Positions 29,129 to 37,615 of a stretch of DNA of 64,000 bases are shown one piece after another. Source of the DNA: Bradyrhizobium sp. ISRA430 (GTDB taxonomy: Bacteria > Pseudomonadota > Alphaproteobacteria > Rhizobiales > Xanthobacteraceae); NCBI RefSeq assembly GCF_029909975.1, contig NZ_CP094516.1:6076001-6140000 (forward strand), in the 5' to 3' direction. The notes below the pieces were generated by a model, which ran no database searches, had not been told where the DNA came from, and was given only the letters and a program-made list of their open reading frames with translations. The stretch's first letter is position 1; the number at the start of each line of letters is the position of its first letter. The position numbers were made by a program, and so were the translations under genes.

Positions 29129-29938
29129 ATGCTGGTGGTGGAAGGTCTGACGTGCCGCTTCGGCGCAAAAGCTGCGGTGGACGACGCTTCGTTTCAAATT
29201 TCCCCCGGCGGCTTCGTCGGCGTGATCGGACGTTCCGGTGCCGGCAAGTCGACCTTGCTGCGGACCATCAATCGCCTCGTGACGCCGACGCACGGACGCA
29301 TCCTGTTCGAGGGCGTCGACGTCACTGCGCTGCGCGGCAAGGAGCTGCGGCAATGGCGGGCGCGATCGGCGATGATCTTCCAGCAATTCAACCTGGTCGG
29401 TCGGCTCGATGTGCTGACCAACGTGCTGATGGGACGTCTGGCCGTCATTCCCGCCTGGCGCTCGCTCGCGCAAGTGTGGCCCGAGCAAGACAGGGCGCTG
29501 GCGATGTCGGCGCTGGAGCAATTTGACATTGCCTCGCTCGCCGCCCAGCGCGCCGACCAGCTCTCCGGCGGCCAGCAGCAGCGCGTTGCGATCGCACGCG
29601 CACTGGTCCAGCAGCCCGACATCATTCTCGCCGACGAGCCGATCGCCTCGCTCGATCCGCGCAACACCAAGATCGTGATGGATGCGCTGCTCCGCATCAA
29701 CAAGCACTTCGGCATCACCGTGCTCTGCAACCTGCATTCGCTCGATCTGGCGCGCACCTATTGCGACCGCCTGATCGGCATGGCGGCGGGCCGCGTGGTT
29801 TTCGACGGCGCGCCGTCCGCGCTGACCGATCACGTCGCGCGAGAGCTGTACGATCTCGAAGCCGCCGACGTCATGGGCGGCATGCCCGTGCCCGCGCCTC
29901 AAGGCGTTCCGGCGCTCGGGACTGCGGCAGCCGCCTGA
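29129..29938 (+). CDS. phnC: Phosphonate ABC transporter ATP-binding protein PhnC
   Basis: A 269-residue ABC ATPase driving phosphonate import. Walker A is GRSGAGKST (residues 34-42), the Q-loop is IFQQFNLV, the signature is LSGGQQQR, Walker B is [13 protein letters not shown], and the switch His lies in CNLHSLDLA. The sequence matches the PhnC subfamily, including [23 protein letters not shown] precedes the ATG. It is the first gene of phnC-phnD-phnE-phnE, activated presumably by PhoB through the box at 29068-29085. It would sit at the cytoplasmic face, bound to the two PhnE permeases. Confidence 0.95.
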   Translation: MLVVEGLTCRFGAKAAVDDASFQISPGGFVGVIGRSGAGKSTLLRTINRLVTPTHGRILFEGVDVTALRGKELRQWRARSAMIFQQFNLVGRLDVLTNVLMGRLAVIPAWRSLAQVWPEQDRALAMSALEQFDIASLAAQRADQLSGGQQQRVAIARALVQQPDIILADEPIASLDPRNTKIVMDALLRINKHFGITVLCNLHSLDLARTYCDRLIGMAAGRVVFDGAPSALTDHVARELYDLEAADVMGGMPVPAPQGVPALGTAAAA

Positions 29939-29996
29939 GCCAGCGCCTGCGTTTTCAGTTTTGCGTCAACCGACCCCAACCGATGAAGAGGGTACC

Positions 29997-30932
29997 ATGA
30001 TCACTCGCAGATTAGTCCTTGCCGGCGCCACCATGCTGGCCTTTGCCGGATCCGCTTACGCCGATGACTGGAAGGCCAAATATCCCGAACTGACCTTCGC
30101 GGTGGTTCCGGCCGAAAACGCCTCCGGCGTCACCGAGCGCTGGACGCCCTTCGTGGAATACCTGTCGAAGCAACTCGGCGTGAAGGTCACGCTGCGCATC
30201 GCCAATGACTATGCCGCGGTGATCGAGGGCCAGCGCGCCGGCAACATCCACATCGCAAGCTACGGCTCGGCCTCGTTCGCGCGCGCTCGCCTGACCGGCG
30301 TCAAGACCGATGCCTTTGCCAACGACATCAACGCCGATGGCTCGACCGGCTACTACTCGGTGTTCTTCGTTAAAGCGAGCAGCCCGTACAAGAGCGTCGA
30401 TCAGCTCAAGGGCAAGAACCTCGGCCTCGTCGACCCGAACTCGACCTCCGGTAACAACGTGCCGCGCTTCGAGCTCGACAAGATGGGCATTCCGGATGCC
30501 GACGGCTATTTCAGCAAGGTCGTGTTCACGGGCAGCCATGAGAACGCGATGCTGGCGCTGGCGCAGGGCACGGTCGACGTCGCGGCCAACCAGTGGACCA
30601 GCGACGACGATTCCACGCTGGCGCAGATGCTGACCAAGGGCATGCTGAAGAATGCCGACGGTTCGGCGATGAAGAAGGACGATTTCCGCATCATCCACAA
30701 GTCGGCGCCGATCATCAACGGGCCCTACGCCTACAACTCTGACCTGCCGGAAGACGCCAAGGCGGCGATCGCGAAGGCGTTCTTCGATGCGCCGACCAAG
30801 GACAAGGCCGCGTTCGAGCGCCTCTCCGACGGCCAGAAGAAGGGCTTTCATCCCGCGACCACCAAGGATTGGGATGGCACGATCGAGCTGATCAAGTTCG
30901 TCGATGCTCTGCGTAAGAAGAAGGCGTCCTGA
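29997..30932 (+). CDS. phnD: Phosphonate-binding periplasmic protein PhnD
   Basis: A 311-residue solute-binding protein. A signal peptide (MITRRLVLAGATMLAFAGSA, cleavage after about residue 21) precedes a type II binding-protein fold with VPAENASGVTERWTPFVEYL and GLVDPNSTSGNNVPRFELDK, the latter the phosphonate-contacting STSG-type loop. It delivers phosphonates to PhnC/PhnE. ATG 29997 follows GAAGAGGG. An intrinsic terminator lies directly behind it, so it and phnC may be made in excess over the permeases, as usual for binding proteins. Confidence 0.94.
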   Translation: MITRRLVLAGATMLAFAGSAYADDWKAKYPELTFAVVPAENASGVTERWTPFVEYLSKQLGVKVTLRIANDYAAVIEGQRAGNIHIASYGSASFARARLTGVKTDAFANDINADGSTGYYSVFFVKASSPYKSVDQLKGKNLGLVDPNSTSGNNVPRFELDKMGIPDADGYFSKVVFTGSHENAMLALAQGTVDVAANQWTSDDDSTLAQMLTKGMLKNADGSAMKKDDFRIIHKSAPIINGPYAYNSDLPEDAKAAIAKAFFDAPTKDKAAFERLSDGQKKGFHPATTKDWDGTIELIKFVDALRKKKAS

Positions 30933-30951
30933 GTTTTCGGGACGATGCACT

Positions 30952-30984
30952 GGAGCCGGGTCGAGGGACCCGGCTCCTTCTCTT
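30952..30984 (+). terminator. Intrinsic terminator/attenuator between phnD and phnE
   Basis: GGAGCCGGGTC (30952-30962), a GAGG loop and GACCCGGCTCC (30967-30977) form a perfect 11-bp stem followed by TTCTCTTTT. Because phnE starts 25 bp later with no clear new promoter, partial read-through probably sets the ratio of binding protein to permease. Confidence 0.85.
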
Positions 30985-31009
30985 TTGACGGGTCACGCTC
31001 CCTGATCAA

Positions 31010-31894
31010 ATGACGCTCGCGGTTTCGATCCTTCCCGAACAGCAATTGGCCGCGCTCGATGCCGCCTATCGCCAGGCAGTGACGCGCAAGCGGCTTCGTC
31101 TCCTGCTTGGGATTGCACTATTCATTTCCGCTCTGGTCCTGTCAGCGATTGGCGCGGAAGTGAACCTGCGCACTCTCTTCACCTATTTCGGCAACTTCGT
31201 CAGCTATTTCGATCGCATTCTCACGCTCGACAGCGGCCAGCGCGTCTGGACCGATGTTGGCGAGTGGCTGTGGGGCTGGCGCAAATGGTTGAAGATGTTG
31301 GCGGAGACCCTGCTGATCAGCTATGTCGGCACGCTGATCGGCGCGACCCTCGCCTTTGCCCTGAACTTCGTCGCGGCGGAGAACACCTCGCCGGCGCCCT
31401 GGCTGCGCTTCGTGGTACGGCGCCTGCTCGAATTCGCTCGCACCGTCCCGGGCATCGTGTTTGCCCTGGTCTTCGTCATCGCCTTCGGCCTCGGGCCGAT
31501 GGCGGGTGTGCTCGCGATCGCGATCCACTCCACCGGTGCGCTCGGCAAGCTGTTCTCGGAGATCGTCGAGAACGCCGACATGAAGCCGGTCGAGGGCATC
31601 CGCTCGACCGGCGCGAGCTGGCTCTCCTGCATGCGCTTCGCCGTCGTGCCCCAGGTGACCGCGGGCTATGCCAGCTACGCGCTGCTGCGCTTCGAGATCA
31701 ACGTCCGCGAAGCCTCCGTGATGGGCTTCGTCGGCGCCGGCGGCATCGGTCAGGAGCTCGTCGTCGCAATCCGCAAGTTCTACTATTCGGACGTCAGCGC
31801 GATCCTGCTCACCATCATCGTGACGGTCTTCATCATCGACATCACGACCGGCTGGCTGCGCAGCCGCCTGTTCGGCAAGGAGGCGCGGACGTGA
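31010..31894 (+). CDS. phnE1: Phosphonate ABC transporter permease PhnE (first copy)
   Basis: A 294-residue permease with about six TM segments. The N-terminus contains ITRKRLRLLLG-like basic residues, then ALFISALVLSAIGAEV as TM1. The EAA loop that docks on PhnC is in VEGIRSTGASWLSCMRFAVVPQV, and GFVGAGGIGQELVVAIRKF is the typical C-terminal motif. The following phnE2 start overlaps its stop (GTGA). The two PhnE proteins would form a heterodimeric channel in the inner membrane. Confidence 0.93.
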   Translation: MTLAVSILPEQQLAALDAAYRQAVTRKRLRLLLGIALFISALVLSAIGAEVNLRTLFTYFGNFVSYFDRILTLDSGQRVWTDVGEWLWGWRKWLKMLAETLLISYVGTLIGATLAFALNFVAAENTSPAPWLRFVVRRLLEFARTVPGIVFALVFVIAFGLGPMAGVLAIAIHSTGALGKLFSEIVENADMKPVEGIRSTGASWLSCMRFAVVPQVTAGYASYALLRFEINVREASVMGFVGAGGIGQELVVAIRKFYYSDVSAILLTIIVTVFIIDITTGWLRSRLFGKEART

Positions 31895-32739
31895 GCAAGC
31901 CTCAGGAGGTCGACACCGCACAGCTTCGCGCGCGCTATCCCGATGTGTTCGAGCGGCCGGCTTCGGCGCGCCTTGCGACCCCGGCGATGATTGCCGCGGC
32001 GCTCGCGCTTCTGGTGTATGGCCTCGTCGATCTCGATTTCTCGCCGTCGCGCTTCGTCGCCGGTCTCGGTCAGCTCGGCTGGATCAGCCTGATGATGATC
32101 CCGCCGGATCCCGGCTCGTCTCTGCCGATCTATCTGCAGGCGCTGGGCGAGACGTTGTCGATCGCGCTGCTCGGTACCACGCTCGCCGCGCTGTTCGCGC
32201 TTCCCGTGAGCCTGCTTGCCGCGCGGAACGTGGTGCCGTCGAATATCCTGCGCTTTCCGGTGCGGCGCTTCCTCGATTCGATCCGTGGCGTCGATACGCT
32301 GATCTGGGCGCTGGTCTGGATCAATGTCGTCGGCCTCGGTCCGTTCGCCGGCGTGCTCGCGATCGCGGTGTCGGATTTCGGCGCCTTCGGCAAGCTGTTC
32401 TCGGAGGCGATCGAGGGTGCCGACCAGAAGCAGGTCGAAGGGATCCGCGCCTCCGGCGGCAGTGCGCTGCACGAGATCAGGTTCGGCCTGATGCCGCAGG
32501 TGCTGCCGGTGATCGCCGGCCAGGTGCTCTATTTCATCGAATCGAACACGCGCTCGGCCACCATCATCGGCATCGTCGGTGCCGGCGGCATCGGCCTCCA
32601 GCTCGCCGAGCAGATCCGCGTGCTGGAATGGCAGAAGGTATCGTTCCTGATCCTGATGATCCTGGTTGCGGTCGCCGCGATCGATTTCATCTCGGGAAAA
32701 CTCCGCTTCGCCATCATCGGGCGGCGGGCGGTGGCTTAG
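31891..32739 (+). CDS. phnE2: Phosphonate ABC transporter permease PhnE (second copy)
   Basis: A 282-residue permease starting at GTG 31891, which overlaps the phnE1 stop by four bases (GTGA) and has AAGGAGG upstream. Six or so TM helices, the EAA loop VEGIRASGGSALHEIRFGLMPQV, and IVGAGGIGLQLAEQI are seen. It shares clear similarity with PhnE1, so the pair arose by duplication. The same frame is open far upstream, but that region lies inside phnE1. A convergent repeat element separates it from phnF. Confidence 0.93.
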   Translation: MSKPQEVDTAQLRARYPDVFERPASARLATPAMIAAALALLVYGLVDLDFSPSRFVAGLGQLGWISLMMIPPDPGSSLPIYLQALGETLSIALLGTTLAALFALPVSLLAARNVVPSNILRFPVRRFLDSIRGVDTLIWALVWINVVGLGPFAGVLAIAVSDFGAFGKLFSEAIEGADQKQVEGIRASGGSALHEIRFGLMPQVLPVIAGQVLYFIESNTRSATIIGIVGAGGIGLQLAEQIRVLEWQKVSFLILMILVAVAAIDFISGKLRFAIIGRRAVA

Positions 32740-32754
32740 CGTGTTTTCCTTCGC

Positions 32755-32901
32755 CTCTCCCCGCCTGCGGGGAGAGGCCGGATTGCATCGAAGATGCCAT
32801 CCGGGTGAGGGGGAGCTTCCGCGAGTCTCACTCGCACCGTTTTCGTGGATAGAGCCCCTCACCCCAACCCTCTCCCCGTAAGAACGGGGAGAGGGAGAAC
32901 A
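32755..32901. repeat. Palindromic intergenic repeat between phnE2 and phnF
   Basis: A composite GC-rich element between convergent genes with hairpins CTCCCCG-CCTG-CGGGGAG near 32757 and CTCTCCCCGT-AAGA-ACGGGGAGAG near 32872. Text such as CCCTCACCC and GTGAGGGGG is shared with the element at 40730-40890. It may also serve as a bidirectional terminator. Confidence 0.7.
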
Positions 32902-32907
32902 GGCACT

Positions 32908-33639
32908 TCACCCGTTCTCCACCAGAAACTCGACGCGCTCCGCGGCAAAACGCGAGTGCTTGGTCACCAGCGGCTTGCCGTCGAGATCGAGGTCGGTTGC
33001 GTCGACCACGAGGATCGGCCGGCCGAGCGCCAGATCGAGCCGCGCGGCGTCGGTCGCATCCACGATGCCGGCCGTGATCCGGGTCGCGCCGCGGTGATAG
33101 TCGCGGACGCCGTAATGCTCGAGCAGTTTTGTCATCGAGCGCGTGGCCGCGAACACGGTTCCTGCATTCGGAAACAGCTCTGCTGACAGCCAGGTGGTGG
33201 AGACGCAGATCGGCGTGCGATCGGCGAGGCGTATAGCCTCGATCCGGACCAGCGGTGCGCCGACCTTCAGGCCGAGCTCTCGCGCCAGTTCACGCGTTGC
33301 GACGTCCTGCGACGCCCCGATCAACTGACCGCGCGGCTCGCGACCGCCGGCGCCGACGATCTCGGAGAAGCGCGTGCGCGAACGCAGCGGGTAGGCAAGG
33401 CGCTGCGCCTCGACATAGGTTCCGCTGCCGCGCTCGGCCCGCACCAGGCCGCGCTCCGCAAGTGCCGCGAGCGCGCGCCGTACGGTGTGGCGGTTCACGC
33501 GATAAGTTTCAGCGATCTCCATCTCGCCCGGCAGCTTTTCCCCGGCGGCAAAGCGGCCGTCGGCAATGCCGCGCTCGATGCCGTCGGCCACGAGGCGCCA
33601 CAACGCGACGCCGGAAGAGGCGGTGTCCTGCATACTCAT
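32908..33639 (-). CDS. phnF: PhnF, GntR/HutC family regulator of phosphonate genes
   Basis: A 243-residue regulator with a GntR winged helix (FAAGEKLPGEMEIAETYRVN, then RHTVRRALAALAERGLV) and a C-terminal UTRA/HutC ligand domain (YPLRSRTRFSEIVGAGG, LVTKHSRFAAERVEF). It is divergent from phnG, and a dyad with 13-bp arms between them (33703-33732) is its probable operator. PhnF is expected to repress C-P lyase genes until a phosphonate-derived ligand or phosphate starvation lifts repression. ATG 33639 is used; an in-frame ATG at 33672 would leave no room for a leader. Confidence 0.9.
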   Translation of the reverse strand: MSMQDTASSGVALWRLVADGIERGIADGRFAAGEKLPGEMEIAETYRVNRHTVRRALAALAERGLVRAERGSGTYVEAQRLAYPLRSRTRFSEIVGAGGREPRGQLIGASQDVATRELARELGLKVGAPLVRIEAIRLADRTPICVSTTWLSAELFPNAGTVFAATRSMTKLLEHYGVRDYHRGATRITAGIVDATDAARLDLALGRPILVVDATDLDLDGKPLVTKHSRFAAERVEFLVENG

Positions 33640-33661
33640 GTCGCCGGGCAGGCTATCCCAC

Positions 33662-33690
33662 AAATCATACACTTGTCACGAAACAGTCAT
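33662..33690 (+). promoter_or_regulatory. PhoB box upstream of the C-P lyase operon
   Basis: AAATCAT (33662-33668), TTGTCAC (33673-33679) and CAGTCAT (33684-33690) recur at 11-bp steps, with the last two fitting CTGTCAT well. The box points to phnG and ends just before a possible -10 region and the PhnF dyad, giving a joint activator-repressor arrangement. Confidence 0.65.
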
Positions 33691-33702
33691 GGCCTTCCCT
33701 TA

Positions 33703-33732
33703 TCAAGTTGTCTATTATCATAGACAACTTGA
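33703..33732. promoter_or_regulatory. PhnF operator: perfect 13-bp inverted repeat
   Basis: TCAAGTTGTCTAT (33703-33715) and ATAGACAACTTGA (33720-33732) are perfect complements around a 4-bp centre (TATC). The inner TCTAT/ATAGA core resembles sites of HutC-family repressors. It overlaps the expected start region of phnG transcription, in the phnF-phnG divergent gap. Confidence 0.85.
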
Positions 33733-33755
33733 ATTCGGCAAGTTCGGTGGATCCG

Positions 33756-34211
33756 GTGACCCAGCACAACGACCAGCAAGCCCAGCGCAAGGCCGCGATG
33801 GCCGTGCTGGCGCACGCGGAGGCGGGCGAGATCGCCGCTCGCCTCCGTACTCTCGCCCTGCCGGACCATCAGGATCTGCGCGAGGCCGAAAACGGCCTTG
33901 TGATGCTGCGCGGCCGGGTCGGCGGTGACGGTGCGCCGTTCAATCTCGGCGAAGCGACGGTGTCGCGCGCGGCGGTGCGGCTTGCGAGCGGCGAGGTCGG
34001 CTTCGGCTACACGCTGGGACGCGACCGCGAGAAGGCGAGGCTGATCGCGCTGTGTGACGCGCTGGTGCAGTCGAGGGATTTCGGTGCGGCTGTTGAGCGG
34101 GACGTCATTGCGCCGCTGCGCGAGGATCTTCTGGCACGACGCAAGAGTGTGGCGGAGGAGACCGCCGCAACGAAGGTTGATTTCTACACAATGGTGCGCG
34201 GTGAGGGATGA
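33756..34211 (+). CDS. phnG: C-P lyase system subunit PhnG
   Basis: A 151-residue subunit of the C-P lyase core complex (PhnGHIJ), needed with PhnI to couple phosphonate to ATP ribose. Family stretches include RKAAMAVLAHAEAGEIAARL, ENGLVMLRGRVGG, FNLGEATVSRAAVRL and GYTLGRD. The start is GTG 33756 with GGTGGA just upstream; GTG 33747 and TTG 33729 are in-frame alternatives, the latter inside the PhnF operator. It is the first gene of the phnGHIJKLMN operon, four bases before phnH. Confidence 0.92.
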   Translation: MTQHNDQQAQRKAAMAVLAHAEAGEIAARLRTLALPDHQDLREAENGLVMLRGRVGGDGAPFNLGEATVSRAAVRLASGEVGFGYTLGRDREKARLIALCDALVQSRDFGAAVERDVIAPLREDLLARRKSVAEETAATKVDFYTMVRGEG

Positions 34212-34215
34212 GGCC

Positions 34216-34824
34216 ATGACCAGGATTGCGGAATTGCCGCCGGGGTTCGCCGACAAGGTCTTGTCGGCGCAATCGACATTTCGCTCCGTCATGGATGCGA
34301 TGGCGCGTCCGGGTTCGGTCCAGCGCATCGTGCCGGCGGCGGGGACGCCTGGCGCAATGATGCGCGGCACGGCCGCGATCGCGCTGACGCTGTTCGATCA
34401 CGATACGCCGCTCTGGCTTGATGCACGGATGTCGGAAAGTTCCGACACGGTGAAGTGGCTGAAGTTTCACACCGGCGCGCCGGTCGTGCAGGATTCCTCG
34501 ATTGCCGCTTTCGCGCTGATCGCCGACGGTTCGGCGCTGCCGCCGCTCGAGCGCTTTGCGCTCGGCTCCAGCGAGTATCCGGATCGTTCAACCACACTGA
34601 TCCTTCAAGTCGACAGCCTCGACGCGGGGCGCGCTTTCGAGCTGCGTGGCCCGGGAATCGATGGGGTTGCGACGCTCCAGGCGGCGATCCGGCCTGCCGA
34701 TCTGTTCGAGCGGCTGCGCATCAACGAGGCGCTGTTCCCGCGCGGCATCGACGTGGTGCTGGTCGCGGAAGAAGCCGTGGTTGCGATCCCGCGCACCACG
34801 CGTGTCGCGAACAAGGGAAACTAG
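34216..34824 (+). CDS. phnH: C-P lyase system subunit PhnH
   Basis: A 202-residue core-complex subunit with a fold like PLP transferases but without a PLP-binding lysine. Typical segments are FRSVMDAMARPGSVQRI near residue 22, IALTLFDHDTPLW, and PRGIDVVLV near the C-terminus. It binds the PhnGIJ core in a 2:2:2:2 assembly in E. coli. Genes phnG and phnH are separated by only four bases and phnI follows after four more, indicating tight co-expression. Confidence 0.93.
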   Translation: MTRIAELPPGFADKVLSAQSTFRSVMDAMARPGSVQRIVPAAGTPGAMMRGTAAIALTLFDHDTPLWLDARMSESSDTVKWLKFHTGAPVVQDSSIAAFALIADGSALPPLERFALGSSEYPDRSTTLILQVDSLDAGRAFELRGPGIDGVATLQAAIRPADLFERLRINEALFPRGIDVVLVAEEAVVAIPRTTRVANKGN

Positions 34825-34828
34825 AAGC

Positions 34829-35932
34829 ATGTATGTCGCAGTCAAAGGCGGCGAACGCGCCATCGAGAACGCCCATCGCCTGCTGGCCCATGCGCGGCGC
34901 GGCGACCGGAGCGTTCCGGAGGTCACGCTCGATCAGATATCCGAGCAGCTCGGCCTCGCCGTCGACCGCGTCATGAGCGAGGGGTCGCTCTATGACCGCG
35001 AGCTCGCGGCGCGCGCGATCAAGCAGGCGCGCGGCGATCTGATCGAGGCGATCTTCCTGGTCCGCGCCTTTCGCGCCACCCTGCCGCGCTTCGGCGCGAG
35101 CGAGCCGATCGACACCGGCGCGATGCGGGTGCAGCGGCGGGTATCATCGACCTTCAAGGACATTCCGGGCGGCCAGATTCTCGGGCCGACCTTCGACTAT
35201 ACGCATCGCCTGCTCGATCCGACTCTGGCAGAGGGATTTGTACCGGAGGTGCCGGCGACGGCGGAAGCGTCGCCCGCGGCCACGCCGCGTGTGACCGACA
35301 TTCTGGGCCGCGACGGACTGATCGAGTCCTCGCCGCAAGCCGAAGAGGGCGCAAGCGTCGGCGATCTCACGCGCGAGCCGCTGAACTTCCCGGCCGATCG
35401 CGACCTGCGCCTGCAGAATCTGGCGCGCGGTGACGAAGGCTTTCTGCTGGCGATGGGCTATTCAACCCAGCGCGGCTACGGCCGCAACCATCCTTTCGCC
35501 GGCGAGATCCGGTTTGGCGAAGTCGAGGTCGAATTCTTCGCGGAGGACGTCGGTTTCGCGGTGCCGCTCGGCGCTATCGAACTCACCGAATGCCAGATGG
35601 TCAACCAGTTCAAGGGTTCGGCCACCGAGGCGCCGTGCTTCACCCGCGGCTATGGCCTCGCCTTCGGCCAGAGCGAGCGCAAGACCATGTCGATGGCGCT
35701 GGTCGACCGTGCGCTCCGGGCGCGCGAGCTCGGCGAGGAGGTGGGGGCGCCGGCGCAGGACGAGGAATTCGTGATGTCGCATTCGGACAACGTCCAGGCG
35801 ACCGGCTTCGTCGAGCATCTGAAGCTGCCGCACTATGTCGACTTCCAGTCCGAGCTCGGCCTGCTGCGCAAGCTGCGTCAGGAATTCGCAGAGGCCAATG
35901 CGGTCGAGCCGATGAAGGAGGCCGCGGAATGA
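34829..35932 (+). CDS. phnI: C-P lyase system subunit PhnI
   Basis: A 367-residue protein. With PhnG/H/L, PhnI acts as the nucleosidase that displaces adenine from ATP by phosphonate, giving ribose 1-phosphonate 5-triphosphate. Conserved stretches are MYVAVKGGERAIENAHRLL at the start, STFKDIPGGQILGPTFDYTH, GYSTQRGYGRNHPFAGEIR and MVNQFKGSATEAPCFTRGYG. The stop overlaps the phnJ start (ATGA). Full length compared with E. coli PhnI (354). Confidence 0.95.
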   Translation: MYVAVKGGERAIENAHRLLAHARRGDRSVPEVTLDQISEQLGLAVDRVMSEGSLYDRELAARAIKQARGDLIEAIFLVRAFRATLPRFGASEPIDTGAMRVQRRVSSTFKDIPGGQILGPTFDYTHRLLDPTLAEGFVPEVPATAEASPAATPRVTDILGRDGLIESSPQAEEGASVGDLTREPLNFPADRDLRLQNLARGDEGFLLAMGYSTQRGYGRNHPFAGEIRFGEVEVEFFAEDVGFAVPLGAIELTECQMVNQFKGSATEAPCFTRGYGLAFGQSERKTMSMALVDRALRARELGEEVGAPAQDEEFVMSHSDNVQATGFVEHLKLPHYVDFQSELGLLRKLRQEFAEANAVEPMKEAAE

Positions 35933-36825
35933 ACGCGCCTGCCTACAATTTCGCCTATCTCGACGAACAAACCAAACGGATGATCCGTCGCGCGATCCTC
36001 AAGGCGATCGCAATCCCCGGCTATCAGGTGCCGTTTGCCAGCCGCGAAATGCCGATGCCCTATGGCTGGGGCACCGGCGGCGTGCAGGTGACCGCGGCGA
36101 TCCTCGGTCCTCGGGACGTGCTGAAGGTGATCGACCAGGGTTCCGACGACACCACGAACGCGATCTCGATCCGCAAATTCTTCGCCAAGACCGCCGGAGT
36201 TGCCACGACGACCGCGACGGAAGATGCGACCGTGATCCAGACCCGTCACCGCATCCCCGAGGCGGCGCTGCAAGAAAATCAGGTGCTGGTCTACCAGGTG
36301 CCGATTCCCGAGCCGCTACGCTTCCTCGAGCCGCGCGAGACCGAGACGCGGCGCATGCATGCGCTCGGCGAATACGGCCTGATGCATGTGAAGCTCTACG
36401 AGGACATCGCCCGCTTCGGTCACATCGCGACCGCCTACGCCTATCCGGTGAAGGTGAACGCGCGCTATGTGATGGACCCGTCGCCGACGCCGAAATTCGA
36501 CAATCCGAAGATGGATAACTGCCCGGCGCTGCAGCTCTTCGGCGCCGGCCGCGAGAAGCGCATCTATGCGATCCCGCCCTACACGCAGGTGGTATCGCTC
36601 GATTTCGAGGACCATCCGTTCGAGCCCTACCGCTTCAACGCGCCTTGCGCGCTGTGCGGGGCGGAAAATTCCTACCTCGACGAGATCGTCACCGACGACA
36701 GGGGCGGACGCATGTTCGTGTGCTCGGACACCGATTATTGCGAGGGCCGCCAGGCCGCCGGCCATCACGGCAGCCTGAGTGCCGCGCCTTACAAGGAGAG
36801 GGCGCAAGGGGGATCAAATGGTTGA
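35929..36825 (+). CDS. phnJ: Carbon-phosphorus lyase PhnJ (radical SAM)
   Basis: The catalytic subunit that breaks the carbon-phosphorus bond by radical SAM chemistry, releasing alkane and a ribose 1,2-cyclic phosphate. Length is 298 residues. The Fe-S ligands are C240-x2-C243 and C265, with C271 also conserved, one residue earlier than C241/C244/C266/C272 of E. coli PhnJ. The glycyl-radical position is in IPGYQVPF (Gly31, E. coli Gly32). All key residues are present, so the locus should be active. The ATG overlaps the phnI stop, and phnK starts eight bases before its end. Confidence 0.96.
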   Translation: MNAPAYNFAYLDEQTKRMIRRAILKAIAIPGYQVPFASREMPMPYGWGTGGVQVTAAILGPRDVLKVIDQGSDDTTNAISIRKFFAKTAGVATTTATEDATVIQTRHRIPEAALQENQVLVYQVPIPEPLRFLEPRETETRRMHALGEYGLMHVKLYEDIARFGHIATAYAYPVKVNARYVMDPSPTPKFDNPKMDNCPALQLFGAGREKRIYAIPPYTQVVSLDFEDHPFEPYRFNAPCALCGAENSYLDEIVTDDRGGRMFVCSDTDYCEGRQAAGHHGSLSAAPYKERAQGGSNG

Positions 36826-37615
36826 CCAGGAGAAGGTCGAGAACGATCAGCCGCTGCTGATCGCGGAGGCCTTGAGCAAATCCTACGGCAGGATCGCCGC
36901 CTGCCGCGACGTCTCCTTTGCGCTCTATCCGGGCGAGGTGCTGGCGATCGTCGGCGAATCCGGCTCGGGCAAGTCGACGCTGCTGCAATTGTTGTCGGGC
37001 CAGCTCGCGCCGAGCGGGGGCTGCGTGTCCTACCGGATGCGCGATGGCGTCAGGCGTGACCTTGCGACGCTTGGCGAGGCTGAGCGGCGCTTTCTGTTCC
37101 GCACCGATTGGGGCTATGTGCACCAGGATCCGGCGCAGGGCCTGCGCATGGCGGTCTCGGCCGGCGCCAATGTCGGCGAGCGGTTGATGGCGGTGGGCTG
37201 GAATCACTACGGCCGTATCCGCGACACCGCGTCCGACTGGCTGACGCGGGTCGAGATCGACGTCGCGCGCATCGACGATGCGCCGCGTACCTATTCCGGC
37301 GGCATGCGCCAGCGCCTCCAGATCGCCCGCAATCTCGTTACCGAGCCGCGCCTTGTGTTCATGGACGAGCCGACCGGCGGCCTCGACGTCTCCGTGCAGG
37401 CCCGCCTGCTCGATCTGTTGCGCAACCTCGTCGCCGAACTGCACCTCGCCGTCGTCATCGTCACCCACGATCTCGCGGTCGCGCGGCTGTTGTCGCATCG
37501 CGTGATGGTGATGAAGGGCGGCCGTGTCATCGAGACCGGCCTCACCGACCAGGTGCTCGACGATCCGCGCGAGCCCTACACCCAACTCCTCGTTTCCTCG
37601 ATTCTGCCGCCATGA
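36818..37615 (+). CDS. phnK: C-P lyase ABC-type ATPase PhnK
   Basis: A 265-residue ABC-family ATPase that binds the PhnGHIJ core rather than a membrane permease. Walker A is GESGSGKST, the signature is YSGGMRQRLQIARNL, Walker B is RLVFMDEPTGGLD, and VIVTHDLAVA carries the switch His. In E. coli a PhnK dimer caps the core and controls access for ATP-driven turnover. ATG 36818 follows AAGGGGGA and overlaps the phnJ stop. The downstream phnL overlaps by four bases. Confidence 0.94.
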   Translation: MVDQEKVENDQPLLIAEALSKSYGRIAACRDVSFALYPGEVLAIVGESGSGKSTLLQLLSGQLAPSGGCVSYRMRDGVRRDLATLGEAERRFLFRTDWGYVHQDPAQGLRMAVSAGANVGERLMAVGWNHYGRIRDTASDWLTRVEIDVARIDDAPRTYSGGMRQRLQIARNLVTEPRLVFMDEPTGGLDVSVQARLLDLLRNLVAELHLAVVIVTHDLAVARLLSHRVMVMKGGRVIETGLTDQVLDDPREPYTQLLVSSILPP

